A DNA stretch of 64,000 nt, from contig JAVIAB010000101.1 of assembly GCA_032433765.1 (NCBI GenBank), forward strand, positions 60,208,092 to 60,272,091, read 5' to 3'. The notes below the pieces were generated by a model. It saw only the letters and a list, made by a program, of their open reading frames with translations, was not told the origin of the DNA and did not search any database. This stretch comes from Megaustenia siamemsis (taxonomy: Eukaryota > Mollusca > Gastropoda > Stylommatophora > Ariophantidae). Shown here one piece after another: positions 34,545 to 46,239 of the stretch; position 1 is the stretch's first letter, and each line of letters begins with the position of its first letter. The position numbers and the translations under genes are program-made.

Positions 34545-35925
34545 TTTACGGTATTGACCACAAGTCATGCTCTAGCTACATGTCGATCTATATGCTTGGT
34601 TGTGATCTCTTTCTACGCTATTGAATCAGAAATCATACTGTAGCTACTTCTCAATCTGTATGCTTGGTTGTGATCACTTTCTACGCTATTGAATCAGAAA
34701 TCATACTGTAGCTACTTCTCAATCTGTATGCTTGGTTGTGATCTCTTTCTACGCTATTGAATCAGAAATCATACTGTAGCTACTTCTCAATCTGTATGCT
34801 TGGTTGTGATCTCTTTCTACGCTATTGAATCAGAAATCATGCTGTAGCTACTTCTCAATCTGTATGCTTGGTTGTGATCTCTTTCTACGCTATTGAACCA
34901 GAAATCATAATGTAGCTATATCTCGATCTAGATGCATCTTTGTGATCTCTTTCTACGCTATTGAACCAGAAATCATAATGTAGCTATATCTCGATCTAGA
35001 TGCATCTTTGTGATCTCTTTCTACGCTATTGAACCAGAAATCATACTGTAGCTACTTCTCAATCTGTATGCTTGGTTGTGATCTCTTTCTACGCTATTGA
35101 ATCAGAAATCATACTGTAGCTACTTCTCAATCTGTATGCTTGGTTGTGATCTCTTTCAACGCTATTGAATCAGAAATCATACTGTAGCTACTTCTCAATC
35201 TGTATGCTTGGTTGGGATCACTTTCTACGCTATTGAATCAGAAATCATACTGTAGCTACTTCTCAATCTGTATGCTTGGTTGTGATCTCTTTCTACGCTA
35301 TTGAATCAGAAATCATACTGTAGCTACTTCTCAATCTGTATGCTTGGTTGTGATCTCTTTCAACGCTATTGAATCAGAAATCATACTGTAGCTACTTCTC
35401 AATCTGTATGCTTGGTTGGGATCACTTTCTACGCTATTGAATCAGAAATCATACTGTAGCTACTTCTCAATCTGTATGCTTGGTTGTGATCTCTTTCTAC
35501 GCTATTGAATCAGAAATCATACTGTAGCTACTTCTCAATCTGTATGCTTGGTTGTGATCTCTTTCTACGCTATTGAATCAGAAATCATACTGTAGCTACT
35601 TCTCAATCTGTATGCTTGGTTGTGATCTCTTTCTACGCTATTGAACCAGAAATCATAATGTAGCTATATCTCGATCTAGATGCATCTTTGTGATCTCTTT
35701 CTACGCTATTGAATCAGAAATCATAATGTAGTTATATCTCGATCTATATGCATCTTTGTGATATTTTTCTACGTTATTGAACCAGAAAGCATACTGTAGC
35801 TATATCTCGATCTATATGCTTCTTTGTGATCTCCCTTTACAGTATTGAAACAGACGTCATTATCTGGCTACATCTCCATCTTCATCTCTCTCTGTGATCT
35901 CATTGTACGGTATTGAACCATAAAT
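34545..35925 (+). repeat. Tandem array, 68-bp unit, about 20 copies
   Basis: The unit runs TGTGATCTCTTTCTACGCTA, TTGAATCAGAAATCATACTG, TAGCTACTTCTCAATCTGTA and TGCTTGGT. A second variant (TATATCTCGATCTAGATGCATCTT) occurs at about 34,915-35,000 and 35,655-35,770. The block from 35,080 to 35,230 is repeated almost exactly at about 35,285-35,430, showing recent multi-unit duplication. Confidence 0.97.
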
Positions 35926-36127
35926 CGTTCATTTGAACAAACCATTTGATTGGCTGTCTCTGTATACAAAGTTAATGATTGGTTCTAAACTGATTTTCTT
36001 ATGGCCTTTGTCCTGATTTATCATTTCATGGCCGGTATAACCAGTTTAGTCATAGTCAGGAAGTCACAGTAATATATTTGTATACCCTCAGATAGTCTTT
36101 CATATAATAGCTATGTAGTTTTATATT

Positions 36128-36131
<4 letters not shown>

Positions 36132-36184
<53 letters not shown>
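36132..36184 (+). repeat. (TA)n microsatellite at the 3' end of a LINE copy
   Basis: About 26 dinucleotides abutting the 3' end of the minus-strand L-C copy. Confidence 0.95.
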
Positions 36185-36187
<3 letters not shown>

Positions 36188-36965
36188 GATCATCATGTGT
36201 CATACCGTTTGGTGTAGGCGATCGTGTCCTTCCACAATTGTCTATCCACAGTGCATCGTATACATTCTTTTGTTGACTGTTTTCCATGCCATGAAAACAA
36301 GCTATCGATTATTTGCTCTCTATGTCGTCAGCGATCTCTCTTTCCCTGCATTTTGCCAAAGAAACAAAGTATTTCAACTTTCGTTCCTCTCATGATGTAC
36401 TCGAAAAGTACGTATTGCTTCTTTCGCATATTTCTTATGAGCTCCTTTTTTGTGTTGGCCTCTTTGAGGATTTCCTCATTGGCCTGTTTAGCTGTCTAAG
36501 GAATATTCAACATTCTTCTGCGAAATCACATCTCTGTGATTTATTTCTTTTCATTTATTTACTGGTCATGATTCGCTTCCATAAGTCATAATTGGTTCTA
36601 TATAACACAATGAACTCTCTTTCTCACTTCTATTGATATATTTTTGTTGCATATGTTGTTTTTTTTATTTTCTAAAATACTATTTTGACCTCAGTTATTG
36701 TGATTTTTATGTTTGTGGTGGTTCTTGCATCTGATGTTATTATTGTACTCAAGTATTTGACACATTGAACTTTGTTTATTTTTATACTGCATGATGGTGA
36801 TGATTGTTTCTTCGATAAGACCATTACATCTTATTTATTATTATTCATACTGACACCTTTCTTGCTGCTTTCTTTTACTATTCTGTTTATCATTTCTTGT
36901 AGTTCGCTCTCTCTGTCTCTGTTATTAAGGCTGTGGTCATCTGATTCCGAACGAAAAGAGTTAAA
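36185..36965 (-). mobile_element. LINE L-C 3' part, minus strand
   Basis: On the minus strand, starting near 36,965, it follows L-C order. The final part before the (TA)n tail encodes the NCGKDTIAYTKRYDT-like end, and the SxHDEVRKxKLKYFVSLAK-like middle is the complement of AAAGTATTTCAACTTTCGTT. It is frame-broken but recognisable along about 780 bases. Confidence 0.75.
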
Positions 36966-37306
36966 GAACGGGAAGTAAATGTGAACGCGCTATAATGCAA
37001 ATATATGTAAATGTCGCGTAATTTGATGAATCACTAATATAATTTCATTGTTTGTGACATACACAAGTTTGATCATTTCTTAATTACACCAAGGTCGTAT
37101 CTCGATCTTGTTACTTACATCAAGTGCCTGCTTCTCAAGCTGTAGTAAAAAAATTGTTATATATGAAAAGTATGTTTGATATTATTTATATCTTGCTGAT
37201 AGAAAGAAAAGAAATAATGGCGACTTAAAGCAACTAAAAATTTAAAAAGAAATACTAAACACAATTCAGAAGGGGAAAAAATGAGTTTTTTGGGCGTTTT
37301 TTAATT

Positions 37307-37323
37307 TTTTTTTTTTTTTTTTT
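37307..37323 (+). repeat. T-tract
   Basis: A 17-base T run directly beyond a minus-strand LINE fragment, so it may be that fragment's poly(A) tail read on the other strand. Confidence 0.6.
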
Positions 37324-37329
37324 CGCCTG

Positions 37330-37515
37330 AAGTATTGTCTATATCTGCAATGTCGTTTCACGCATAAATGTTACTGTCTTTTGTAATTCTTGCAGTGACC
37401 CATATATTTTTGTCTGTAGTGTTTGTATCTATGGGACAATGGATTTTCCTCAGTCTACTATATTCAGTGCAGTCTTGGAGTATGTGTTCAGCAGTCCGGG
37501 GCGCCTGTCCACATG
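37330..37515 (-). mobile_element. LINE ORF2 C-terminal Cys-His fragment, minus strand
   Basis: On the minus strand it reads TCGQAPRTAEHILQDCTEYS and then RLRKIHCPIDT. This is the CxxxPxTxEHxLxxC knuckle found at the very end of many LINE ORF2 proteins that carry an RNase H-like region. It is short but well matched. A poly(T) at 37,307 on the plus strand would be its 3' tail. Confidence 0.7.
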
Positions 37516-37539
37516 TATATGTAGTTGTAAATGTAACAA

Positions 37540-37775
37540 ATTAGATTTTTAGGCATATTAAAAGACACAGCAGCATACTAAAAGTAATTTTGGAAGGAAA
37601 ATACAAGGTAGAAGAGGCAGACCAAGACTAACATGGACGAGTAACATCAAAATAAGGACAAGTCAGCTTTTGACAGCGTGCAGTTTCAAAGCAAGAAACA
37701 AAGCGAAAAGGCGCTCCATGGCATTTGAACTTCAATGAAGGGACGGGACGCCATGATGATGATGCTGTCTTCACT
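37540..37775 (+). mobile_element. LINE L-D 3' fragment
   Basis: A KVILEGKYK-like start and the QTKTNMDE or RPRLTWTSNIK tail (AGACCAAGACTAACATGGAC) match the L-D end. It finishes with CCATGATGATGATGCTG. Confidence 0.75.
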
Positions 37776-38032
37776 TATTACCGTCAAACACGAGCAATGT
37801 CTGGTTAAATCATTTGGAAAAGTGCAGATAATTCATGTGTTATTATGTTCATGCTAGAGGGTGGAACTCGTCTTCCCCATTTACTAACCTAAGGACTGAT
37901 GACGACGATAAGTTATCATTGTCATGTGATGAGATTAAACAATATAGTGGACAGTCTGTTTCGAAATGTATGTGAGTACCAATTTCTTTAGTTATAAATA
38001 CCAAGTAATCTACAGTACCATTGTATAATTAG

Positions 38033-38235
38033 GTGCTGCAATAGCTCAGTGGTTAGTGAACTGGACTACAAAAGATAAGAGGTCTGGTTCGATTCTCATC
38101 AACGGTTTCCAGGTTCACCAAACCCTAAATGGGTATCCGATGTTTTCTGGAAAAGTAAAGCGACATGGCCATAGGACCGGACCACATTACCCCAACAATC
38201 ATGTGACGAAGGTCTATAAAATTGACGGTCACTAA
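38033..38235 (+). mobile_element. tRNA-derived SINE family A, copy 1 (older)
   Basis: The head is ATAGCTCAGTGGTTAGTGAA (box A) and GGTTCGATTCTC (box B), with 34 bases between. The body contains AATGGGTATCCGA, AAAGTAAAGCGACATGG, GACCACATTACCCCA and AAGGTCTATAAAATTGACGG. It aligns with copies at 42.7, 44.9 and 47.2 kb but is more diverged and lacks their last 30 bases. No clear target-site duplication. Confidence 0.85.
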
Positions 38236-38299
38236 AACATGTCTTCATTTAACTTATGCTTAATGGTAATGTCGAAACAATATATGTGATTAAATTATG

Positions 38300-38618
38300 G
38301 TTGTTTTGGAATGAGGAAATTCCGAAGAGGCCATCACTAAAAGGGAGCTCTTAAAAACATCAAAAAAAAAAAATCAACATTTTTCAGGCACATCATGAGA
38401 AGACGAAAGTTGGAATACTTGGTTACAACTGACGAAATAAAAGGAAAGAGAGATCGCGGACGACAAAGAGAGAAAATACTGGAAAGATTGGTGTCATGGC
38501 ATGGAAAACAGTCAACAACTTAACTGATACGATGCACTGTAGATAGAGGATTGTGGAAGGACATGGTTGTGGAAGGACATGTTCGCCTATGCCAACCGGT
38601 ATGGCACATGATGATGAA
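38300..38618 (+). mobile_element. LINE L-C 3' part
   Basis: Covers KKREL or KGSS, then an HIMRRRKLEYLVTTDEIK-like segment, VSWHGKQST and the end CGxxMPTGMAHDDE. The 18-base GGATTGTGGAAGGACATG segment is locally duplicated at about 38,552-38,580. Confidence 0.8.
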
Positions 38619-39165
38619 TCATATAATGCTCTGCAACTTTCTCATTCCATGAGAGTGAGCCTACAGTTATTTAGAAGCAACTGTGAGTCAGTTTGCTTTG
38701 TTTTGACATGATGTGCACGGTTATTTATGTACTACTGAGGGTGATGACAGCTTGAAGGCAGCTTTGCAGCTATTGCAGATGATGAGAGGGCGAAGAACAA
38801 AGTCCCATACTCCCAACCTGGGTACACAACATCAGTATTGACTGTATTTCTAGTGTTGACAGAGCATACCAATAGATGATGACTCAGTACCGACACAATA
38901 TCTGCTAAGTTTATGGCAATATAAAACTGGACTAACTGACCGTCGGTATAAGAGAGTTATTGGACATGATTTAAGCAGGGCATTTAAGGTAGCTAATCTA
39001 ATCCAAAGCGTGTGCTGGTTGAGTTATTGAGATAAACACACATATCTAACATATACAATAGTATATACTGTGCAGGTCCGCGAGTAGAGCTGCAAATAAC
39101 ATGTTAAATAAAAAGGTATAGTTATACAATTGTGTTTCGAGTTTTTCTGTTTCATACCATTACAA
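38619..39165. other. No gene recognised
   Basis: Nothing beyond short frames was found here. Confidence 0.4.
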
Positions 39166-39169
39166 ACAT

Positions 39170-39480
39170 GAACTGAAGAACTGCGAAACAAAGCTAGGAA
39201 TAAACACCGCCATTGAATATTTAACGAAACAACCGATAAAACTGTTTAGCCACGTGTAAAGCAGAAAGCTCTCAACACAACTAGCCTTCAATAAATGTTG
39301 CGAGAAAACCAGACCCAAGGGCCGACTACGAAAAAGATGGATTGACGGAATACTTGAAACATTAGGAAGCATAATACCAGTAAAGGCGAACAGGGGAGGA
39401 AATGACCACACATTATATCTTTCCTCGACGCTAAAAGGCAAATTAGGAAGGAAAGAAGAACAAGAATACAATGTAATGTT
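39170..39480 (+). mobile_element. LINE L-B 3' fragment
   Basis: The translation NCETKLGINTAIEYLTKQ, then RLRKRWIDGILETLGSI, then TLYLSSTLKGK matches L-B at 28.5-28.8 kb, with two small deletions and a few stops. Confidence 0.8.
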
Positions 39481-39764
39481 TATTTTACATGACTAAGACA
39501 ATCTGTAGAGTGTCTGTCCTAAATTCCCCTGCCTCATCTCTCCCCCGCTCTTTTAGATATACACTCACAAAGCCAAAACTTCACACTAAGCAGCAGACAA
39601 ATGTTGAGTACCTTGCTCGTCACCCAAGTCCCGCAGAGATTGAAAGTAGAGGATTATGCTTGCACCAAGTTGTCCTGACTCTGACATCAAGTTATTTATT
39701 TATACAAAATAGCAACACGTCCTTCCAATTCTCATCATTTCCCAGTTTTTTGGGGACTGGTTGG

Positions 39765-39955
39765 TCTTGAGGCAAGGCGCCGGTCTCCAGACAGAGATGT
39801 TTTGAGTTTAAATCACGGCTGCACTAATTAGAATTTTTATTTCAGATTTCTCTCTGCGGCAACCACCCCTGGTCTCAGCAGCGAGGCCCAGCTTAAAACG
39901 TCAGTTATTCATTAACGGAAAACAAAATGAGCACGTCGGTAAGATAGAGATCTTC
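39765..39955 (+). mobile_element. SINE-like repeat family C, copy 2
   Basis: Shares with 33,985-34,215 the blocks GATTTCTCTCTGCGGC, CCCTGGTCTCAGCAGC, CAGTTATTCATTAACGG and AAAATGAGCACGTC. The head (AAGGCGCCGGTCTCCAG) is tRNA-like but diverged. Confidence 0.65.
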
Positions 39956-40000
39956 TGTTTCCTCGGGAAAAATAAAATATCAGATGTGAAACCTGGCGAA

Positions 40001-40001
<1 letters not shown>

Positions 40002-40043
<42 letters not shown>
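40002..40043 (+). repeat. Uninterrupted A-tract of about 42 bases
   Basis: It follows a CCTGGCGAAAGC segment. It is long enough to be length-uncertain in an assembly. No element body ending at it was recognised. Confidence 0.9.
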
Positions 40044-40046
<3 letters not shown>

Positions 40047-40324
40047 TAATATTCGAAGGTGTCTTACAAAATTAAAATCAAGACTAAATGGATGAGTTAA
40101 ACAAAATGCAGAAATTAGTTTTTTAAACTACTCCAACTATTATATGTTATTATTGCCACCGACAGTTACAGGCAAGTATTGGGCATGCAATATTGGGACA
40201 CAGATTTCTCCAACACTTGAGTTATATGAGTAGTCATTACTACAATTGATGGAGGAACACCATCATTCTATATTTTATTTCGATGGCTTAGTATATACAA
40301 TAAACATAAAATGGTATTGAACAG

Positions 40325-40400
40325 CTGGACTGACAGAAAAATAAGACAAGCTGCAACGTTTCGACAAAAATCTTCATCAGGTAGAGCTTACAAACTAAGA
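40325..40400 (-). mobile_element. Penelope-like terminal-repeat motif with hammerhead-type core
   Basis: On the minus strand CTGATGAAGA and CGAAACGTTG are separated by TTTTTGT, followed by GCAGCTTGTC. The CTGATGA...GAAAC...GTC order is the conserved core of hammerhead ribozymes, which are known in the terminal repeats of Penelope-like elements. I could not pair the outer helix I strands, so it may be decayed. No reverse transcriptase or GIY-YIG frame was found nearby. Confidence 0.4.
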
Positions 40401-40602
40401 ACATTAAACTTAAACTCAAAAAGCCACACCAGAATATACAACGACACAGCTTAGAAAATAAAAGACAAATGACGGTAAGAGGTGACAAAGCACAACTAAA
40501 AAAATGGATAAGAAGAGACAGTACATAAAACGATGCGCATATATAAAAAAGAAAACAAATATTAAATGCTATCTTATTATGGTATGCATAATATTTCATA
40601 TT

Positions 40603-40603
<1 letters not shown>

Positions 40604-40654
<51 letters not shown>
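40604..40654 (+). repeat. (TA)n microsatellite
   Basis: About 25 TA dinucleotides. Confidence 0.97.
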
Positions 40655-40657
<3 letters not shown>

Positions 40658-40804
40658 ATTTCTCTGATTATCTTGAGGATTGCTAAGTGCAATTTTCTGT
40701 TTAAACCAATAAAAGAAATAAATTGATGTTCTGGTAAGAAAATAATTACCAAAATATGTGACAGTGTTCATTTTTGTTTTTAAACATTCTTCAATAAAAT
40801 GTTG

Positions 40805-42160
40805 ATATTAACAAATCATTCAACACATTTTTAGGTTTATTTTTCCTTTTTAAACAATCTTGAACACATTTGTGTGTGTTTTTTTTTTAACAATCTTCAA
40901 CACATTCTTACTTTTACATAATCTTCAACACATTTTTACATTTAAACAATCTTCAACACTTTTACATTTAAACAATTTTCAACACATTTTTACATTTAAA
41001 CAATCTTGAACACATTTTTACTTTTAAAGAAAATCTTCAACACATTTTTACTTTTAAACAATCTTCAACACATTCTTACTTTTAAACAATGTTCAACACA
41101 TTTTTACTTTTAAACAATCTTCAACACATTTTTTTTTTACTTTTAGACAATCTTCAACACATTCTTACTTTTTAAACAATCTTCAACACATTTTTACTTT
41201 TAAACAATATTCAACATATTTTTACATTTAAACAATCTTCAACACATTTTTATATTTAAACAATCTTGAACACATTTTTACTTTTAAAGAAAATCTTCAC
41301 ACATTTTTACTTTTAAAGAAAATCTTCAACACATTTTTACTTTTAAAGAAAATCTTCAACACATGTTTACTTTTAAAAAAACTCTTCAACACATTTTTTT
41401 ACTTTCAAACAATCTTCAACACATTTTTACTTTTAACAAATTGTCAACACATTTTTACATTTAAACAATCTTCAACACATTTTTACATTTAAACAATCTT
41501 CAACACATTTTTACATTTAAACAATCTTCAACACATTTTTACATTTAAACAATCTTCAACACATTTTTACATTTAAACAATCTTCAACACATTTTTACCA
41601 TTAACACATTTTCAACACATTTTTACATTTAAACAATCATCAACACATTTTTACATTTAAACAATCTTCAACACATTTTTACATTTACACAATCTTCAAC
41701 ACATTTTTATCATTAACACATTTTCAACACATTTTTACATTTAAACAATCTTCAACACATTTTTACATTTAAACAATCTTCAACACATTTTTACATTTAA
41801 ACAATCGTCAACACATTTTTTACATTTAAACAATCTTTAACACATTTTTACATTTAAACAATCTTCAACACATTTTTACATTTAAACAATCTTCAAAACA
41901 TTTTTACCATTAACACATTTTCAACACATTTTTACATTTAAACAATCTTCAACACATTTTAACATTTAATTAATCTTCAACATATTTTTACATTTAAACA
42001 ATCTTCAACACATTTTTACATTTAAACAATCTTCAACACATTTTTACATTTAAACAATCATCAACACATTTTTACATTTAAACAATGGTCAACACATTTT
42101 TACATTTAAACAATCTTCAACACATTTTTACATTTAAACAATCTTCAACACATTTTTTTA
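40805..42160 (+). repeat. Tandem array, 29-bp unit, about 45 copies
   Basis: The unit is AACAATCTTCAACACATTTT followed by TACATTTAA. The first third uses TTACTTTTAAA variants and the remainder the TTACATTTAAA form. A multi-unit block with TACCATTAACACATTTTCAA recurs at about 41,598, 41,708 and 41,905, a higher-order period near 110-200 bases. Confidence 0.97.
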
Positions 42161-42718
42161 GAGGAGAGAAAAGAATATCGATCATTCTTTGACTTTTCCG
42201 CACCCACTCAGCACGTGATCAAATGGTATTCATAGCCTTACTTGCAAAGACAATCAAACCGTATGAAGGGGAAGACAATCCATCAATACATAATTTTACT
42301 TACTACTTCATAATCCTGGCTGGTGTTTGAGTGTGTGCGTTGGTGTAGGACAAAAAAGTAAACAATTATATACATTACAATCATCTTCATTTGTTATTTA
42401 CTTTTCATGATACTTAAATTATTTTGTTCATGTTTTGTGTTATGTCTCATGACGCTATGAAATCACACTCTCTCACCAAATATTTTTTTCAAATTCTACT
42501 ACTTCATACTTGCGTATTTTTGTGTGAAAATCTCAAAGGTCATACTTGAACGATTCAACGCTTGTGACACTCTCGGAAATGTGTGGAAAGATCCATAATC
42601 GTTGTCTACAAATTTAGCAGATCGCAATTATGTGGAAGAAATTTTGATTAAATTCAGAAAGATATATATTGTCATGACCGTTCATTGATACCTTACACCT
42701 AAAATGTTAAAGACGGGC
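42161..42718. other. No gene recognised
   Basis: AT-rich sequence without identifiable repeat or frame. Confidence 0.4.
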
Positions 42719-43002
42719 ATTCAGTGCTAATGAGCCGCGATAGCTCAGTGGTTAGTGAACTGGACTACAAAGGACAAGATGTAGGGTTCAATCCCAACCG
42801 ACGGCTTCCGGGTTCACCCAGCCTTTAATGGGTGCCGGATTTTTTTCTGGGAAAGTGAAGCGGCACGGGCGTAATACCGACCACATTACCCCAAAAATCG
42901 TGTGCTGAAGGTCTGTAAAATTTATGGTCACTAACACCATATTCCATATACGCCACTTGGCGTGACGGGGGTACTTTACTATGTTTTTATTCAGTGCTAA
43001 TG
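42719..43002 (+). mobile_element. tRNA-derived SINE family A, copy 2, with 14-bp target duplication
   Basis: ATTCAGTGCTAATG flanks it exactly at 42,719-42,732 and 42,989-43,002. The body, about 256 bases, begins AGCCGCGATAGCTCAGTGGT, has box B GGTTCAATCC, and ends GCGTGACGGGGGTACTTTAC followed by a T-rich tail. The perfect duplication shows a LINE-mobilised, fairly recent insertion. Confidence 0.95.
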
Positions 43003-43129
43003 TCGTAGTGATAATATATCCATTATGAATTTTGCATATGGTTATGAATTCAGCTTTCAATGCAGTTATATGATAAATATAATGCGGATTTGTGGAAGGA
43101 AAGGGCACCAATATACAATATACATCTGA

Positions 43130-44245
43130 AGAACATTGATAGAAAGAGCTATAGAGGAAAAGAACGATCTATATATGTGCTTTATAGACTACACACATGA
43201 TTTGACAAAGTAAAACATGTAGTAATAATCAATATGATGGATAAATTAAACATTGATGGCAAGGATATGCGAATCATAAAATAAACATGATCTGGCAACA
43301 AACAGCAGCTATACGAATTAGCAACCAAACAGGGCAATCCCAATATATAAAACAAGGAGTCAGACAAGGCTGTGTTCTGTCGTCTGCTTTGTTTTTAACT
43401 TTACAGAGAACATATAATGAGATCAATAGTAGACAAAAAAGGAATTAAAGTCAACAGCCACAACGTAAATAATTTCCGATATGCGGATGACACAGTTTTA
43501 CTAGCAGAGACAGATAATGAACTACAAGAAATGATAGACATACTAGTAAAAAAAAAGCAATATGAATTGTCTGAATAGTAAGAAAACAGAAGTAATTTTC
43601 GTATCGAAGAAATAATCATCATGCAGCATGAAAATAAACATTAAATCTGAAAAAAGTGCAACGTTTGAAATATTTGGGCACAATAATAACATTATATGGA
43701 TGATGCACCTCACAAATAAAAAGCAGAATGCCTCAGGCCAAAATAGCATTTCATAAATTGAAAAATATCTAATGCAACAAACCTATGTCAATAGAAATGA
43801 GAAAGTGAGTTCATCGGTGCTATATAGAACTAATTCTGAATTATGAACCAAATCATGGACAGTAGACAAACATATAAAATGACGATTAGAGACCACAGAG
43901 ATGGGATTTCTTAAAAGAATGTTGACAGTTCTCTGGTCAGCTAAACAGACCAATGAGGAAGTTCTCAAAGTTGCCAATACAAAAAGGCAGCTCCTAAAAA
44001 GCATCAGAAAGAAAGAATCAACATTTTTTGCGCACATCATGGTAAGAGAGAAGTTGGAATACTTGGTTACAGCTGGCAAAATAAAAGAAAAGAGAGATAG
44101 CGGACGACAAAGAAAGAAAATACTAGATAGCTTGATGTCATGGCATGGAAAACAGTCAACAACTGAACTGATACGATGCACTGTGGATAGAAGATTTTGG
44201 AAGGACATGATCGTCTACGACTACGGGTATGGCACATGATGATGA
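43130..44245 (+). mobile_element. LINE L-C, reverse transcriptase and ORF2 C-terminus
   Basis: The most complete L-C copy. It has the DKVKHVVIIN-like start of the RT fingers at about 43,200, FRYADDTVLLAETDNELQE at about 43,475-43,530 (the catalytic YADD is intact), the NCLNSKKTEVIFVSK segment, and then a 112-codon open tail (43,901-44,239) with GFLKRMLTVLWSAKQTNEEV, KLEYLVTAGKIK, LMSWHGKQST and CTVDRRFWKDMI. The upstream half is broken by stops. The end GGCACATGATGATGATATGA matches other L-C copies. Confidence 0.88.
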
Positions 44246-44319
44246 TATGATAAAGAAATATGAACAATTAAAGCGCATTTTTCATGAAATGCATAACGGT
44301 GCACTACGGATTTAAGCCG

Positions 44320-44412
44320 CAGAATCGTTAGGATAAATCGAATCTTAGGATGAATCGAATCATTAGGATGAATCGAATCTCAGGATGAATCGAATCATTA
44401 GGATGAATCATT
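44320..44412 (+). repeat. Short tandem repeat, GGATGAATCGAATC type
   Basis: About five copies of an 18-bp unit with AATCATTA and AATCTTA/AATCTCA variants. Confidence 0.9.
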
Positions 44413-44414
44413 AG

Positions 44415-44730
44415 TCGCTGTAGATTTGTAGTACAGCCATTTGATCAATCAGACAGCAGACGCTGCACGCAGGTAACTTGCGCAATCAAAGATTGGAATG
44501 GCGGAGTAAACGTCGATCCAGTCATCGATCACGTGACAGTTTCAAGCAGCTTGAAATTAAAAAAAAAAAAAATTGCCTACGTCATGCTGGCTTATGGTAA
44601 AAGTTGATATTTGAACTGAAAGTGCGCGACAGTTGATGCACATTTTGTTCCATGAGATAATTTTGTTCTTTAAACCTTAGAACTTCATTCGCTTTGGATC
44701 GTTTTGTGAAACGTAAACCTTGACAACGTT
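44415..44730 (+). promoter_or_regulatory. Cluster of promoter-type motifs without an assigned gene
   Basis: Within about 60 bases lie GATTGG (inverted CCAAT), GAATGGCGGAG (YY1-type ATGGCGG) and ATCACGTGAC (E-box CACGTG, USF-type), at about 44,490-44,540. The segment is GC-richer than its neighbours. This mix is typical of TATA-less animal promoters, but no initial exon was recognised downstream. Confidence 0.3.
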
Positions 44731-44904
44731 TCTCTAAAAACATATTGAAGTAGTGGGAGAGAAAGTGATTGTGATAGAGTCGACGTTAAAGTGGGGACTT
44801 ATAAGAAAGCTAAATGTGCTCAAAAACATGATGTGGAGTATATTATATATGGATCTTCTCCATCAGGAAATGATCAAAATCTACCCTAGTTTGTTATTTT
44901 TTTG

Positions 44905-45190
44905 CAAACTCTCTCCATAAAAGTAGTAAAGTACCCCCGTCACGCCAAGTGGTGTATAGGGAAATATGGTGTTAGTGACCCTATATTTTACAGACTTTCA
45001 GCACATGATTTATGGGGTAATGTGGTCGGTATTACGACCGTGCTGCTTTACTTTCCCAGAAAAAAATCCGGTACCCATTTAAGGCTGGGTGAACCCGGAA
45101 GCCGTCGGTTGGGATCGAACCCTACCCCTTGTCCGTTGTAGTCCAGTTCACTAACCACTGAGCTATCGCGGCTCCCAAACTCTCTCTATA
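44905..45190 (-). mobile_element. tRNA-derived SINE family A, copy 3, minus strand, with 15-bp target duplication
   Basis: CAAACTCTCTCCATA at 44,905-44,919 and CAAACTCTCTCTATA at 45,176-45,190 differ at one base. Between them the minus strand runs from GGGAGCCGCGATAGCTCAGT to GACGGGGGTACTTTACTA. It is about 93 percent identical by eye to copies 2 and 4. Confidence 0.93.
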
Positions 45191-45259
45191 GAGGCCATAA
45201 AGTCAACGATATTTCGTAATCACCTAACTACAGGACATCTAGATCTACAGAATAACACA

Positions 45260-46130
45260 TCATAATATTTTTTTTTAAAAGTAAAGTCGAGGAAAATAGA
45301 AAACAGTGTTGACAGGCCTACAAATTAATGGAAAGATAATCAATAACCTAAGATATGTTGACGATACTGTACTACTAGCAGAAAGTCCTAAAGATCTGCA
45401 ATAATTACTTAATGAAATAAACATGACAAACAAAAAATATGGACTGAATAGAATATCAAAAAGACTAAAACTATGATCATAAACAAAGAAATACTCAAAC
45501 CCACAAGTGGATATAAAAATTTAAGGAATAGACCTGGAGATAGTTCAGAATTACAACTACCTTGGACATACTATAATCAGTGAAGGAAAATGTGTAACTG
45601 AAATAAACAAAAGAATAGTAATGTCAAAAAGTAAATTTAATGTCATGAAGACCATACTAACATAAGAACAAATAAAACAAGGGCTAAAAACCAAGAATAT
45701 CAAAATGTTATGTCTTCTCAACATTCCGCTATGGTGCAGAAACATGGACATTAGTCAAGAAAACAGAACAGAGAACTGAAGCTTTTGAAATGTGTATATA
45801 TAGAAGAATATGTAGAATTTAATGGAAGGAAAAGAAAACAAACGATGAAGTCTTAAAATAACTAAAAATGAAAAGATAACTACTAAAAACATTTCAAACA
45901 ATGCGATTTTTGGGCCATGTTAAAAGACACAAGAGCCTACTAAAAGTAATCCTGGAGGGGAAAAGAGGAGGTAAAAGAGGCAGAGGCAGACCAAGACCCT
46001 CATGGACGAGTGACATCAAAAGATGGACAGCCTATGACGATCTACATCATCAAAGCAAGAGACAGAGCAGAATAGCGCTCCATAGTAGCCAGCCTTCGTT
46101 GCGGAGATGGCACTCGATAATGATCAGCAC
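45260..46130 (+). mobile_element. LINE L-D, reverse transcriptase and C-terminus
   Basis: An RT core segment reads NLRYVDDTVLLAESPKDLQ at about 45,350-45,400, with YVDD in place of YADD. The tail frame 45,901-46,206 gives MRFLGHVKRHKSLLKVILEG, then a basic linker GKRGRGRPRPSWTSDIKRW and LHHQSKRQSRIAL. The part between is shifted but follows the expected order. It is the reference L-D copy in this window. Confidence 0.85.
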
Positions 46131-46239
46131 AAATCAAAGAAACCGCACGCAATTGCAGAAAATATTATCTTACCAACCACTGTTGAGATCTGTGGCGTTT
46201 TGTTGAGCTAGGAATATGCAACAGAAATAAAAGCTGAGA

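Noticed and set aside
38033..38110. tRNA gene
   Set aside because: Box A and box B are present, but no clean acceptor or anticodon stem forms and the sequence continues into a SINE body shared by four copies.
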